Shown: positions 33,673-40,761 of the stretch, one piece after another
Numbering within the stretch: position 1 is the stretch's first letter
How the letters are laid out: each line of letters starts with the position of its first letter
NCBI GenBank assembly: GCA_007376295.1
Contig: VMGB01000001.1
Coordinates: 62,001-126,000, forward strand
Reading direction: 5' to 3'
DNA: 64,000 nt
From: Parcubacteria group bacterium Gr01-1014_13
GTDB taxonomy: Bacteria; Patescibacteria; ABY1; Magasanikbacterales; GWA2-37-8
Notes under the pieces: generated by a model
Databases searched by the model: none
Seen by the model: the letters and a program-made list of their open reading frames with translations, nothing else
What the model was told of the DNA's origin: nothing
Translations under genes and position numbers: made by a program

Positions 33673-34056
33673 CTAAAACGCAGAAGTGAACCTGATAGCT
33701 TTTTTGCTAGTCTGTAACTCTGCGACAGATTTTTTCTTTTTCGCGCTGGATTTTTTTGTCGGTACCCACAACACAGTGAATCCCACAACATCGTGCTCTA
33801 TCACCGGCAGGTTATATGAAATGCCAAGAGCGATCGCAACCGGTTTTGCTTTATCGTATACAAAGTGATTTGTCAAACTAAGACAGCAGTCTATTGTTTG
33901 GCCGTTATTTTTTTCTTGCCAGTTCAGAGCCATATACCAGGTGCAGTCTGGTTTGTTGCGATCTGGCGGCGGACCTGATTTCCACATAGCAATGTGTGGC
34001 TTCGCTTCCAACTTTAAATTCTTCAAAAACTTTTTTTGTTTTTCTTGTTGACCCAC
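33673..34056 (-). CDS. paralogue of the uncharacterised domain, first gene of the Ada-zinc operon
   Basis: 127 residues from a GTG at 34056, chosen because AGGAGG lies just upstream; the longer open frame would start inside the promoter. PHIAMWKSGPPPDRNKPDC, WYMALNWQEKNN and LPVIEHDVVGFTVLWVPTKK align with the second domain of the downstream protein (PHLALWESGP, WHIDLNWQDKN, IPVLKHGREDFKVIGIPVER). It lacks the zinc module and ends in a basic Lys-rich tail. Tandem paralogues in one operon suggest a heteromeric complex. Confidence 0.7.
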   Translation of the reverse strand: MGQQEKQKKFLKNLKLEAKPHIAMWKSGPPPDRNKPDCTWYMALNWQEKNNGQTIDCCLSLTNHFVYDKAKPVAIALGISYNLPVIEHDVVGFTVLWVPTKKSSAKKKKSVAELQTSKKAIRFTSAF

Positions 34057-34086
34057 GAGGCCTCCTGTTGATAAATAGCTGATGTT

Positions 34087-34116
34087 AATATACAGCTTAA
34101 AGTGTTTCCAAATCAA
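34087..34116 (-). promoter_or_regulatory. promoter of the three-gene Ada-zinc operon
   Basis: Minus strand TTGATT (34111-34116), 18-base spacer ending TG, TATATT (34087-34092). It lies partly within the 3' end of the ABC-F gene. Confidence 0.5.
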
Positions 34117-35560
34117 GAGTCTGGGTAATACCAATTTGATCCACGAATTCTGGTACGTGGCTAACGAGGATTATTGCGCCTTCAAATTCATCTAGGGCTT
34201 TGGCGATGATAGGTAAGTGGCGGAAGTTTATATGATTAGTCGGTTCGTCCATGATAAGAAGCCCAGGTTTTTGTAAAACAAATCTGGCATAGCAAAGCAA
34301 ACCTTTTTGTCCTTCAGAAAGCGAACCGACTTTGTTTTTTAAAATTTCCGAAGACAGCAAAAACATGGCAGCAGTAGCGTAAATTTCTTGATTAAATGGA
34401 TTTGGCATCATTTCTTCCAGCGCTTGATAAGCGGTTTTATCAAAATCTAATCCAGAAAAATCTTGGCGGTAGTAGCCAACACGCACATCGGGAGTAATTA
34501 CCGCACCTTCATTGGTACCATCGGCGAGAGCTTGGAGAAGTGTGCTTTTGCCGATGCCGTTTGGGCCTTTGATAAGCAGACGTTGTCTTTTGCGCACAGT
34601 AATGGCTGGAGAAATATTTTTTTGCACCGGTTCATGATCTATCATTACACCCACGGAATTTATTTCCACCATCGGTCCGATAATTTCTGGTTGTGAAGGA
34701 ATAGTAAATTCATTTATAGTTTTATCTTCTCGGCGTTCATCTACCATATCTTCTTCGGCTTCTTCTACTTGGTCGCGTAGTTTGCTGGCCAAGGCGCGCA
34801 TCTTACCGCCTTTGTTGGCGAAAAAGTTTATTTTATCTTTTCTATCCTGAATACTTTTGCGTAATTGGGCGTTTTTGGCGCGTTCGCGTTCAATGCGGGC
34901 TTCGATTTCTCCCAGTACGCTATAGTAGTCGCCAACGTATTGTTCGATTTTATGTGTAAAGGAATCCAAATACAGCACGCCGTCGGTAAAAGAATTTAAA
35001 AAATTGGCGTCGTGGGAAATAACCAGACAAGTTTTAGGGTAGGACATTAGAAAAGCAGTAAGGTGCTCTATTCCTTGAGTGTCCAAATTGTTGGTTGGTT
35101 CATCAAGAAGTAAAATATCCGGTTTTTGAATTAACGCATAAGCCAAAAGAAGTCTGGCCTGCTGTCCACCGGAAAACTGTTTAATTTTTTTATCCAGTGG
35201 TGCTTTGAGGTGCACGATATTTAAAACTTCGTTTATGCGTTTTGGTAAATCAAATATTTTTTTATCAAAGGTTTGGCCAAAAAATTCTTCCACAGTTTTT
35301 TCTAGGTTTTCTGGCTTCATGACTTGGGTAGCAATGGCAATACTAGCTCCAAGACTGGTGTTGGCTTGGCCGTTTTCTGGTTTTAAATCTTTGGTGATTA
35401 ATTTAAAAATGGTGCTTTTGCCAGCGCCGTTTTGGCCCATGATGGTGAATTTGGAATTTTCACGCACAGAAAAACTGGCCTCATCCAAAATGGGTTTATT
35501 CTCGTCGTAAGCAAATGATACTTCGTCGAAAGAGATAATTACGTTACCGTGACTAGACAT
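34097..35560 (-). CDS. ABC-F family ATPase (EttA/Uup type translation factor)
   Basis: 487 residues from ATG 35560. Two ATPase cassettes: Walker A GQNGAGKST with signature FSGGQQARLLL and B LLLDEPTNNLD, then GPNGIGKST with LSEGQKGLL and LIMDEPTNHIN. A charged coiled-coil linker (EARIERERAKNAQLRKSIQD) joins them, and there are no membrane segments, so it acts on ribosomes rather than in transport. The predicted -10 abuts the alternative ATG at 35569, so the ATG at 35560 lies almost at the transcript start. Confidence 0.88.
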   Translation of the reverse strand: MSSHGNVIISFDEVSFAYDENKPILDEASFSVRENSKFTIMGQNGAGKSTIFKLITKDLKPENGQANTSLGASIAIATQVMKPENLEKTVEEFFGQTFDKKIFDLPKRINEVLNIVHLKAPLDKKIKQFSGGQQARLLLAYALIQKPDILLLDEPTNNLDTQGIEHLTAFLMSYPKTCLVISHDANFLNSFTDGVLYLDSFTHKIEQYVGDYYSVLGEIEARIERERAKNAQLRKSIQDRKDKINFFANKGGKMRALASKLRDQVEEAEEDMVDERREDKTINEFTIPSQPEIIGPMVEINSVGVMIDHEPVQKNISPAITVRKRQRLLIKGPNGIGKSTLLQALADGTNEGAVITPDVRVGYYRQDFSGLDFDKTAYQALEEMMPNPFNQEIYATAAMFLLSSEILKNKVGSLSEGQKGLLCYARFVLQKPGLLIMDEPTNHINFRHLPIIAKALDEFEGAIILVSHVPEFVDQIGITQTLDLETL

Positions 35561-35569
35561 AGTGGGCAT

Positions 35570-35598
35570 ATACTAACAGAAAAAAAGGCCGCGGTCAA
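35570..35598 (-). promoter_or_regulatory. promoter of the ABC-F gene, implying a near-leaderless transcript
   Basis: Minus strand TTGACC (35593-35598), 17-base spacer, TAGTAT (35570-35575). Transcription would begin near 35563, about 3 bases before ATG 35560. Confidence 0.6.
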
Positions 35599-35659
35599 CC
35601 AGTATGCTTGTATTTGTCTATGATTTTATGGTAACCTAAGCCCACAGGAGGAAACAAAC

Positions 35660-35866
35660 ATGGTTGGACCAGTAGGACAAGCAGGGCCTTGGGGGCCGAA
35701 CGGATTTTTCACCAGAGTAAAGCGCGGAACAAATTTTGCGCTTGTCGGTGTAGGCGTTGCTGCTATCGCAAGTTTTTTCATACCAATTGTTCCGCTCGTG
35801 GCAGTATTAAGCGCCGGCGGCGTTGGCGGCGCAGCAATCGCAAAGGCGACCGGAAAGAAAAAATAA
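35660..35866 (+). CDS. small membrane protein
   Basis: 68 residues preceded by AGGAGG. An N-terminal Gly/Pro-rich part (GPVGQAGPWGPNGFF) and basic TRVKRG lead to a long hydrophobic segment that may form a hairpin (FALVGVGVAAIASFFIPIVP and VAVLSAGGVGGAAI), ending in a basic tail (KATGKKK). No family is recognised; the size and Gly-rich helix recall small pore-forming or bacteriocin-like peptides, but this is speculation. It is a single gene with its own terminator, divergent from the ABC-F gene, which makes an immunity or resistance pairing conceivable. Confidence 0.65.
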   Translation: MVGPVGQAGPWGPNGFFTRVKRGTNFALVGVGVAAIASFFIPIVPLVAVLSAGGVGGAAIAKATGKKK

Positions 35867-35884
35867 AGTAGGAGAAGTATTTAT

Positions 35885-35911
35885 GCCTCGCAAATGCGAG
35901 GCTTTATTTTT
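35885..35911 (+). terminator. terminator of the small membrane protein gene
   Basis: GCCTCGC (35885-35891), loop AAAT, GCGAGGC (35896-35902), then TTTATTTTT. Confidence 0.85.
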
Positions 35912-35959
35912 AAGTGAAATGAGAGTTGCCGTATTTATCCACAGCTGAAAATAAAAAAA

Positions 35960-36022
35960 TGTGGTATAATTAATTTATCAAAGAGGGGAAAGCAATCTCG
36001 AAAAATTCGGGATTGTTTTTTT
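35960..36022 (+). ncRNA. candidate short RNA: promoter plus immediate terminator, no gene
   Basis: An extended -10 (TGTGGTATAAT, TATAAT at 35965-35970) is followed after about 23 bases by a strong hairpin, CAATCTCGAA (35993-36002) with TTCGGGATTG (36006-36015), and a T run. Between them lies the purine run AAAGAGGGGAAAG. The predicted product is about 45 bases. No plus-strand coding sequence follows. The T run is on the plus side, so it is not simply the terminator of the convergent surface-protein gene. Confidence 0.45.
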
Positions 36023-36028
36023 ATACAA

Positions 36029-37768
36029 TTATTTAACCTTTGATCCAAATTTTTGTCCGGAATCATCGGACCGAAGTGCGTTGTTTAAAGGCGCGTGAGA
36101 GAGATTGAATTTTTTACCGATAAATTCATCGGTTGCCGAAAATTGCAACGAATTTGTCAGTAGAATGTTTTGTCCTATTTGCGCAACTGAAGGAGTAACA
36201 GAAACTTCAAAGTATAAACCCGTCTGGCTATTGGCTGGCAAAGTATTGTATCTCCAAGAAATGGTTCGGTCGGCATTGTTGTAATCTAATTGCGGACCTA
36301 TAGAGGTGCTTTGTTTGCCGGTGAATTCTACACCCACTGGCAAGGAGGTGCTAAAAGTAGCTTCGTTAATCGCATTGGTAGTGTTGGTAATTTTTACAAG
36401 AATCCAGTATTTAGTCGTCTTTCCAACTCGCGGAGGCAATGGCCCGCGGCCCAGCTGGTCGCCTTCGGCAGTGTAATAGCGGGTTTCAATATCAAAATCA
36501 ACTTCGGTAGCCAGTGGTATACGGGCACGTGAGCCGTCCTGGCTAAACTGTTGACCCGGAGCTTCGCTGACATGGCCTTTTACTGCAGGATATATTTCTA
36601 AATTGATTTTTTCTGCCTCGGATAAATTAAAACTTGGTAATAAATAAATTTTTACAGTAAATGTATCGGCGCTTCCTGGGTTGCCGTTGCTAAGCTGGGT
36701 TCTGGAACTGCTATCAAAAAATATCCCAGTTGTTTCTACCTTTGCGCCATTTTCTCTGGCTGTCTTTTTCCAATCGACTACGCTTTGTAAATTTGAAGAC
36801 AAGTGAAGGGTGATGTTTTGTAATTTAAAATCGCTTTTGTTCTGCCATTTTATTTCTATAGGTAAAGCTTGGCCCGGTTCGGCATATCCAGAATTCTCTA
36901 ACGATCTGGCGTTAGAAATTACTTGCGGAGCAAAGACGCGCAATTCTTTGGTGGCCGGGGCCTGCGGCACAACATGATTATTGATTATAACTTGTGGGGT
37001 GACGCTAAAGGTAAAACTTCCGGATTTATTTGGCGTTACAAATTGTCCTTCAATAACCTTGCTGCTGCCAGCCGAAAGCAAGATATTTTTGGTTTCTTTC
37101 TCACTCATTACATCCGCATTCCAATTATTGATAACGGATATATTATTTACTTCACGGTTGCTGGAATTGGTAAGAGTGTAAGTAAATTTAATATTGGCAT
37201 TAGGCAAAGTGGATGTAGTCATGGTTAATTTGCCGGCCAAAACACTGTCAGGCATGCGCGAAACAAAAGAAGACAACTTTTGTTCCCGGCCGGGATTGTT
37301 TTCCGGTTCATACGATAAGTTGGCAATTAACAACTCTTCTTTATTTGGTTCGCTCCAAAACCAGCCGTAAATTTCCGCTTGGCCAGTAGCACCAGCCTTT
37401 ATTTCTTTGATAGCCGGGAAGATAAAGTCATCAGAGAAAGTGTCTTTTGAAGTTTTGCTTCGGTCGATTATGAAGCCCTCTGGCAAATGTAGGGCCAAAG
37501 ATACGTTGTTTAATTTAAATTTACTTTTATTTTTATATTTTATTGTCAGATAAACTTCTTGTCCGCTTTTTATCCGTTCATTGCCCAGAGACATTGATAC
37601 ATCAATCGAGGTTGTGAGGCTTGGTTTCCAAAGCCACAAAAACATTGTGCTGCCAAGCAGGATTAGGGAAAAAGCAAACAGAGCCAAATCAAAAATGAAT
37701 AGTTTTTTGGCGTGTTGGTAGTTATTATGGTACCGTTTGCGGTAGTGACCTTTTAAAAATTTGAGCAT
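36029..37768 (-). CDS. membrane-anchored surface protein with repeated DUF11-like beta domains
   Basis: 579 residues. A basic cytosolic N-terminus (KGHYRKRYHNNYQHAKK) and one membrane segment (LFIFDLALFAFSLILLGSTM) precede an all-beta outer part. Repeated units resemble DUF11/CARDB-type modules: VYLTIKYKNKSKFKLNNVSL, IKFTYTLTNSSNREVNNISV, LPIEIKWQNKSDFKLQNITL and KYWILVKITNTTNAINEATF, each with the N-x-S/T plus hydrophobic strand pattern. Likely a cell-surface structural or adhesion protein. It is single, with its own promoter, and has a very short leader. Confidence 0.75.
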   Translation of the reverse strand: MLKFLKGHYRKRYHNNYQHAKKLFIFDLALFAFSLILLGSTMFLWLWKPSLTTSIDVSMSLGNERIKSGQEVYLTIKYKNKSKFKLNNVSLALHLPEGFIIDRSKTSKDTFSDDFIFPAIKEIKAGATGQAEIYGWFWSEPNKEELLIANLSYEPENNPGREQKLSSFVSRMPDSVLAGKLTMTTSTLPNANIKFTYTLTNSSNREVNNISVINNWNADVMSEKETKNILLSAGSSKVIEGQFVTPNKSGSFTFSVTPQVIINNHVVPQAPATKELRVFAPQVISNARSLENSGYAEPGQALPIEIKWQNKSDFKLQNITLHLSSNLQSVVDWKKTARENGAKVETTGIFFDSSSRTQLSNGNPGSADTFTVKIYLLPSFNLSEAEKINLEIYPAVKGHVSEAPGQQFSQDGSRARIPLATEVDFDIETRYYTAEGDQLGRGPLPPRVGKTTKYWILVKITNTTNAINEATFSTSLPVGVEFTGKQSTSIGPQLDYNNADRTISWRYNTLPANSQTGLYFEVSVTPSVAQIGQNILLTNSLQFSATDEFIGKKFNLSHAPLNNALRSDDSGQKFGSKVK

Positions 37769-37781
37769 AATTCTAGACCGT

Positions 37782-37810
37782 ATTATATAACTTTTGTTTG
37801 TTTTTTACAA
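37782..37810 (-). promoter_or_regulatory. promoter of the DUF11-like surface protein
   Basis: Minus strand TTGTAA (37805-37810), 17-base spacer, TATAAT (37782-37787). The leader is about 7 bases. Confidence 0.65.
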
Positions 37811-37811
37811 A

Positions 37812-37840
37812 CCAAAACCCTCCGTTGAGGAGGAGGGTTT
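37812..37840 (-). terminator. terminator of the HTH regulator gene
   Basis: AAACCCTCC (37815-37823) pairs with GGAGGGTTT (37832-37840). On the minus strand TTTTGG follows, a weak T tract. It lies 7 bases past the stop. Confidence 0.6.
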
Positions 37841-37846
37841 AAAAAA

Positions 37847-38194
37847 TTATTTTTCAGGGTTTTCTTCATCCTCTGGTTCCTTTTCAGTTTCTTTAGTAAC
37901 AACAATTTTTGGGTTAGGGGAGTAGAGAGGATTTTTTATTTTCCAGTTTCCTACAAATTGGCCAATACCTTTGTTTTCTAATTTGTTTTTTAAAGTTGTA
38001 TGTCTTTGCGACCACTTCACCAAACTCTCAAAGTTTAATTTGTATCTACCTGCAACAATTATATATGTAACTTCTTGAGCGGTAATGGCGCGTCTTATGG
38101 TTTGAGCATTAACACCAAAAAGCTTAGCCGCTTCTGATATAGATACACGTATTACTTCTTTTGGCTTTTCATTTGTGTCAGCTTGATCGATCAT
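37847..38194 (-). CDS. excisionase/MerR-like HTH DNA-binding regulator
   Basis: 115 residues from ATG 38194 (MIDQADTNEKPKE). The HTH is in SISEAAKLFGVNAQTIRRAI with a wing-like ITAQEVTYIIVAGRYKLN and FESLVKWSQR, the pattern of excisionase-type winged helices. The C-terminal 50 residues are charged. A longer frame to 38224 exists, but it would translate the palindrome overlapping the predicted transcription start, so the shorter form is preferred. Three copies of a long palindrome around its promoter suggest that it represses itself and perhaps the divergent sigma factor operon. Confidence 0.75.
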   Translation of the reverse strand: MIDQADTNEKPKEVIRVSISEAAKLFGVNAQTIRRAITAQEVTYIIVAGRYKLNFESLVKWSQRHTTLKNKLENKGIGQFVGNWKIKNPLYSPNPKIVVTKETEKEPEDEENPEK

Positions 38195-38201
38195 AACGTT
38201 G

Positions 38202-38225
38202 TTTGTATACATTAGTGTATACAAA
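38202..38225. promoter_or_regulatory. palindromic operator copy 1, over the HTH gene's transcription start
   Basis: TTTGTATACA arms around TTAG; both 10-base arms match. It directly follows the -10 of the HTH gene, the usual position for an autorepressor site. Confidence 0.75.
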
Positions 38226-38253
38226 TATTAACAAGCGCTAGTTTTTATGTCAA
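38225..38253 (-). promoter_or_regulatory. promoter of the HTH regulator
   Basis: Minus strand TTGACA (38248-38253), 17-base spacer, TAATAT (38225-38230). Near-consensus; the start point falls inside operator copy 1. Confidence 0.8.
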
Positions 38254-38286
38254 GAGTGAAGGTTATTTACCTGATAAATTATAGTT

Positions 38287-38312
38287 ATTTGTATACACTA
38301 GTGTATACAAAT
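38287..38312. promoter_or_regulatory. palindromic operator copy 2
   Basis: Perfect 26-base palindrome; half-site ATTTGTATACACT. Centre about 86 bases from copy 1. Confidence 0.8.
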
Positions 38313-38368
38313 ATACAGAAAAAAGCTGATAAACACTAGGGTTAGGCAAAATTGATCTACACTCAATC

Positions 38369-38394
38369 ATTTGTATACACTAGTGTATACAAAT
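38369..38394. promoter_or_regulatory. palindromic operator copy 3
   Basis: Perfect 26-base palindrome identical to copy 2, centre 82 bases further on. A plus-strand TTGATC (38352-38357), 16-base spacer, TATACA inside the palindrome could be a repressed promoter toward the sigma factor. Confidence 0.8.
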
Positions 38395-38499
38395 TAAGTC
38401 GTATTTTAGTTTAAAAATGTTCGACAAGTTAACAGGTTAAACCCTGCTTAAGTATCGGGGATCATTGTAGCTTAATCGGAAGTTCAAACACCCTCACTT

Positions 38500-38529
38500 T
38501 TGATAGGTATATTTAGGTACATATATAAT
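38500..38529 (+). promoter_or_regulatory. possible sigma-70 promoter upstream of the ECF sigma gene
   Basis: TTGATA (38500-38505), 18-base spacer, TATAAT (38524-38529). Confidence 0.5.
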
Positions 38530-38538
38530 GTAATAAAT

Positions 38539-38567
38539 TTGACCTAAATATGGGTTTCTGATAAACT
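38539..38567 (+). promoter_or_regulatory. second possible sigma-70 promoter upstream of the ECF sigma gene
   Basis: TTGACC (38539-38544), 17-base spacer, TAAACT (38562-38567); leader about 100 bases. Confidence 0.55.
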
Positions 38568-38643
38568 GCTTATCACCCCGCTATGTACTGACTTATCGCT
38601 AGAAAAGGGCGAATTATGTGTAATTAGGGTATATATAGGTAGG

Positions 38644-38671
38644 TGTAACATTATTGCTCACTTTACGTCTA
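38644..38671 (+). promoter_or_regulatory. ECF-type autoregulatory promoter overlapping the sigma gene start
   Basis: TGTAAC (38644-38649), 16-base spacer, CGTCTA (38666-38671): the AAC/CGTC pattern of extracytoplasmic-function sigma promoters. A start about 7 bases downstream coincides with the ATG at 38677, so this transcript would be leaderless. Confidence 0.5.
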
Positions 38672-38676
38672 CTATA

Positions 38677-39258
38677 ATGTCCAGAAGCAACTTCAACGAA
38701 AAACTCCTACTTTTAAAGCTTCGTACGACAGAAGATCCTGAAGCTTTCGCTAAGTTATATGATATCTATGCAAAACGTATCTATAGCTTTGTTTTTTTTA
38801 AAGTTTCAAATCGTGAGGAAGCAGAGGATATAACATCGGAAGTTTTTCTAAAAGCTTGGCGGTATATAAATGAGAAAAAGAAAATAGAAAGTTTTAGCGG
38901 TCTGCTTTATAGATTAGCGCGCAATTGCGTGATCGATCTATACCGATCAAGATCAAAACAAAAAGAAACCTTGTCGATTGATACGGAAATAACGATAGAA
39001 ATTGGCGATGCTGGAAAATGGAAAGAAGATTTGGGAGAAGAGATAGTGAATAAGCTGGAGATGCAAAAAATAGTGGGAGCCTTACAAAAAATGAAACAAG
39101 AATACAGAGAAGTGGTAACCCTGAGATATGTAGATGAATTGGAAGTAAGCGAGATTGCCGAAATTACCGGCAAAGGACATATAGCAGTCAGAGTAACTTT
39201 GCACCGGGGTTTAAAAAAACTTAAAGAACTATTAAAAGAACAGCCAGCGGTTGAATAA
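38677..39258 (+). CDS. ECF-type RNA polymerase sigma factor
   Basis: 193 residues. Region 2 is FAKLYDIYAKRIYSFVFFKV, followed by REEAEDITSEVFLKAWRYI and the region 2.4 stretch SGLLYRLARNCVIDLYRSRS; region 4 is YREVVTLRYVDELEVSEIAE with the HTH continuing as TGKGHIAVRVTLHRG. No regions 1 or 3, as in ECF factors. The DUF5667 gene begins 5 bases later and the giant S-layer-like gene follows, so it probably controls the cell envelope, including this operon. Confidence 0.92.
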   Translation: MSRSNFNEKLLLLKLRTTEDPEAFAKLYDIYAKRIYSFVFFKVSNREEAEDITSEVFLKAWRYINEKKKIESFSGLLYRLARNCVIDLYRSRSKQKETLSIDTEITIEIGDAGKWKEDLGEEIVNKLEMQKIVGALQKMKQEYREVVTLRYVDELEVSEIAEITGKGHIAVRVTLHRGLKKLKELLKEQPAVE

Positions 39259-39263
39259 AAATT

Positions 39264-40604
39264 ATGTCCCGTGACTTAATTAAACAACTTAAATCTCTGA
39301 AACAGGCAGAGGTAAGACCAAGCGAGAAGTGGTTGAAAAACAACCGCGAGCTTTTGTTGTCCCAAATTAAAAACACGGTTACTCCAAAAGAAAAAACTAA
39401 ATTTAATTTTGAAACTGTCTGGCAAGCAATGTCCATATTTTTGCCATATTCATTTGTACACAAAGTTGTACGCCCAATAGTTGTGCTTTTGCTTGTAGTT
39501 GGTATGGGTATCAGCAGCTGGGTAGTAGCAGCTAGCGCCTCTTCCGAATCTTTGCCTGGCGAATGGCTTTATTCCGCCAAGAGAGTAGCAGAAAAAACTC
39601 AGGTCATAATGGCCGATGTGGTAGGGGATACAAATGGCTCCACAATGTTGCATGTTGAATTTGCTAAACGAAGAGCGGAAGAAACCAGAGACATTGTTTC
39701 TCAAAATGACCCGTCTAAAATTGAAATAGCCGCTCAAACAGTTAGTGATCTAAAAGAAGAGATGCGAACTGTCAGTACTAAATTGGAAGAAATAAAGACA
39801 ACTCAGGATTCAAAAGCGGAAATGGCTCAAAACATAAATCAAAATGCTCAAGAAATAAAGGATGTTTTAAAAGAAGTAAAAGTAAATCTTTTGACTAACT
39901 CTGACACTACTAGCAGCAGTGATGATTTGTCTGCTCAAGTTTCTGAAGTAAAAAATTTAGCCAAAGATACTGCGGTAAGAGCTGTAGAAATTATGGTTGA
40001 AAAACATTTACAAGGAGATACAACTGTTTCTAAAGACGATGTTAAACAAGCTATAAACGTTCAATTGCAATCTGCTATTAAAGATGCGAATGACTCCAAA
40101 CAAAGCGTTGATGAAGTAAATAAAGTATTGGGTGTAGTAAAAACAGAAGTAGATGGTTTAGCCCATGATGCTAAGGGAACGGATTTAGTAAGCACTACCC
40201 AAGCATTGTCCGATAAAATTGACGCTACTTCCAAACAGACTCAGGCCGCAGTTAGTAGTACCAAACAATTTAATGTTGTAGCCGGTAAAACAGTTGATGA
40301 AGGACAGATGTTGTTGTCTCAAGATAATTTAACTTCGGCTGTGGATAAAATTAAAGAAGCAAACACTGCCACTACTCAATCCGAAAAAATTACCGATGAT
40401 ACTTTGAAAGCAGTGCAAAATGTTCTGCCAGTTGTAGCTGTGGCTACAGATGCGCCGATTGTTTCCACCACCGTTGTTCTTGCTACCACGACAAGCAGCA
40501 GTTTGAATATCATATTAAGCGTATCTACAACTATAAAAATCACTACATCCACTCCGGCGATGGTGATTTCTAGTAGCACCGGTTTAACCACTACAAAAAA
40601 ATAA
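39264..40604 (+). CDS. DUF5667-type membrane protein, probable anti-sigma partner
   Basis: 446 residues. A cytosolic N-terminus of about 65 residues (SRDLIKQLKSLKQAEVRPSE) is followed by one membrane segment (VRPIVVLLLVVGMGISSWVV) and the DUF5667 signature SLPGEWLYSAKRVAEKTQVI. The outer part is helical, ending in a Ser/Thr/Val-rich stretch. Being encoded directly after an ECF sigma factor, with a cytosolic segment and an outer sensor part, it fits an anti-sigma role; this pairing recurs at the end of the window. Confidence 0.8.
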   Translation: MSRDLIKQLKSLKQAEVRPSEKWLKNNRELLLSQIKNTVTPKEKTKFNFETVWQAMSIFLPYSFVHKVVRPIVVLLLVVGMGISSWVVAASASSESLPGEWLYSAKRVAEKTQVIMADVVGDTNGSTMLHVEFAKRRAEETRDIVSQNDPSKIEIAAQTVSDLKEEMRTVSTKLEEIKTTQDSKAEMAQNINQNAQEIKDVLKEVKVNLLTNSDTTSSSDDLSAQVSEVKNLAKDTAVRAVEIMVEKHLQGDTTVSKDDVKQAINVQLQSAIKDANDSKQSVDEVNKVLGVVKTEVDGLAHDAKGTDLVSTTQALSDKIDATSKQTQAAVSSTKQFNVVAGKTVDEGQMLLSQDNLTSAVDKIKEANTATTQSEKITDDTLKAVQNVLPVVAVATDAPIVSTTVVLATTTSSSLNIILSVSTTIKITTSTPAMVISSSTGLTTTKK

Positions 40605-40632
40605 AAAATAATTTTCTTTTTCTTTGGTATGG

Positions 40633-40761
40633 AATCCGGACTCAGTCGGGATTGCACACGAGAGAGAAAGGAAAAAAGTTAATCACGGTTTTTGCATCAG
40701 GTCGAGGGCTCATAAAGAGCTCGCAAAACCATTGTATCCCCACACGGGGAAAAACTTTGGT
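40633..40761 (+). other. structured RNA leader upstream of the S-layer-like gene
   Basis: Three hairpins can be drawn: AATCC-g-GAC (40633-40641) with GTC-g-GGATT (40645-40653); CGA..GCTC (40703-40711) with GAGC-TCG (40717-40723); and nested ACCA (40728-40731)/TGGT (40758-40761) enclosing CCCC (40738-40741)/GGGG (40746-40749). No terminator T run. It does not match a riboswitch I know; long stable leaders are typical of abundant S-layer mRNAs. Confidence 0.45.

Larger units (their letters stand above)
38195..38676. other. regulatory intergenic region between HTH and ECF sigma genes
   Basis: About 480 bases with no protein gene. It holds the HTH promoter, three palindromic operators, at least two sigma-70-type promoters and one ECF-type promoter toward the sigma factor. 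38400-38495 shows nothing clear. Confidence 0.7.

Noticed and set aside
38195..38224. ATG at 38224 for the HTH regulator
   Set aside because: It would translate the operator palindrome and lie at or before the predicted transcription start; ATG 38194 is preferred, though not proven.
38202..38394. Three palindromes as a CRISPR array or attachment sites
   Set aside because: Only three copies with unequal, AT-rich gaps, no cas genes or integrase, and one copy sits exactly over a promoter start.
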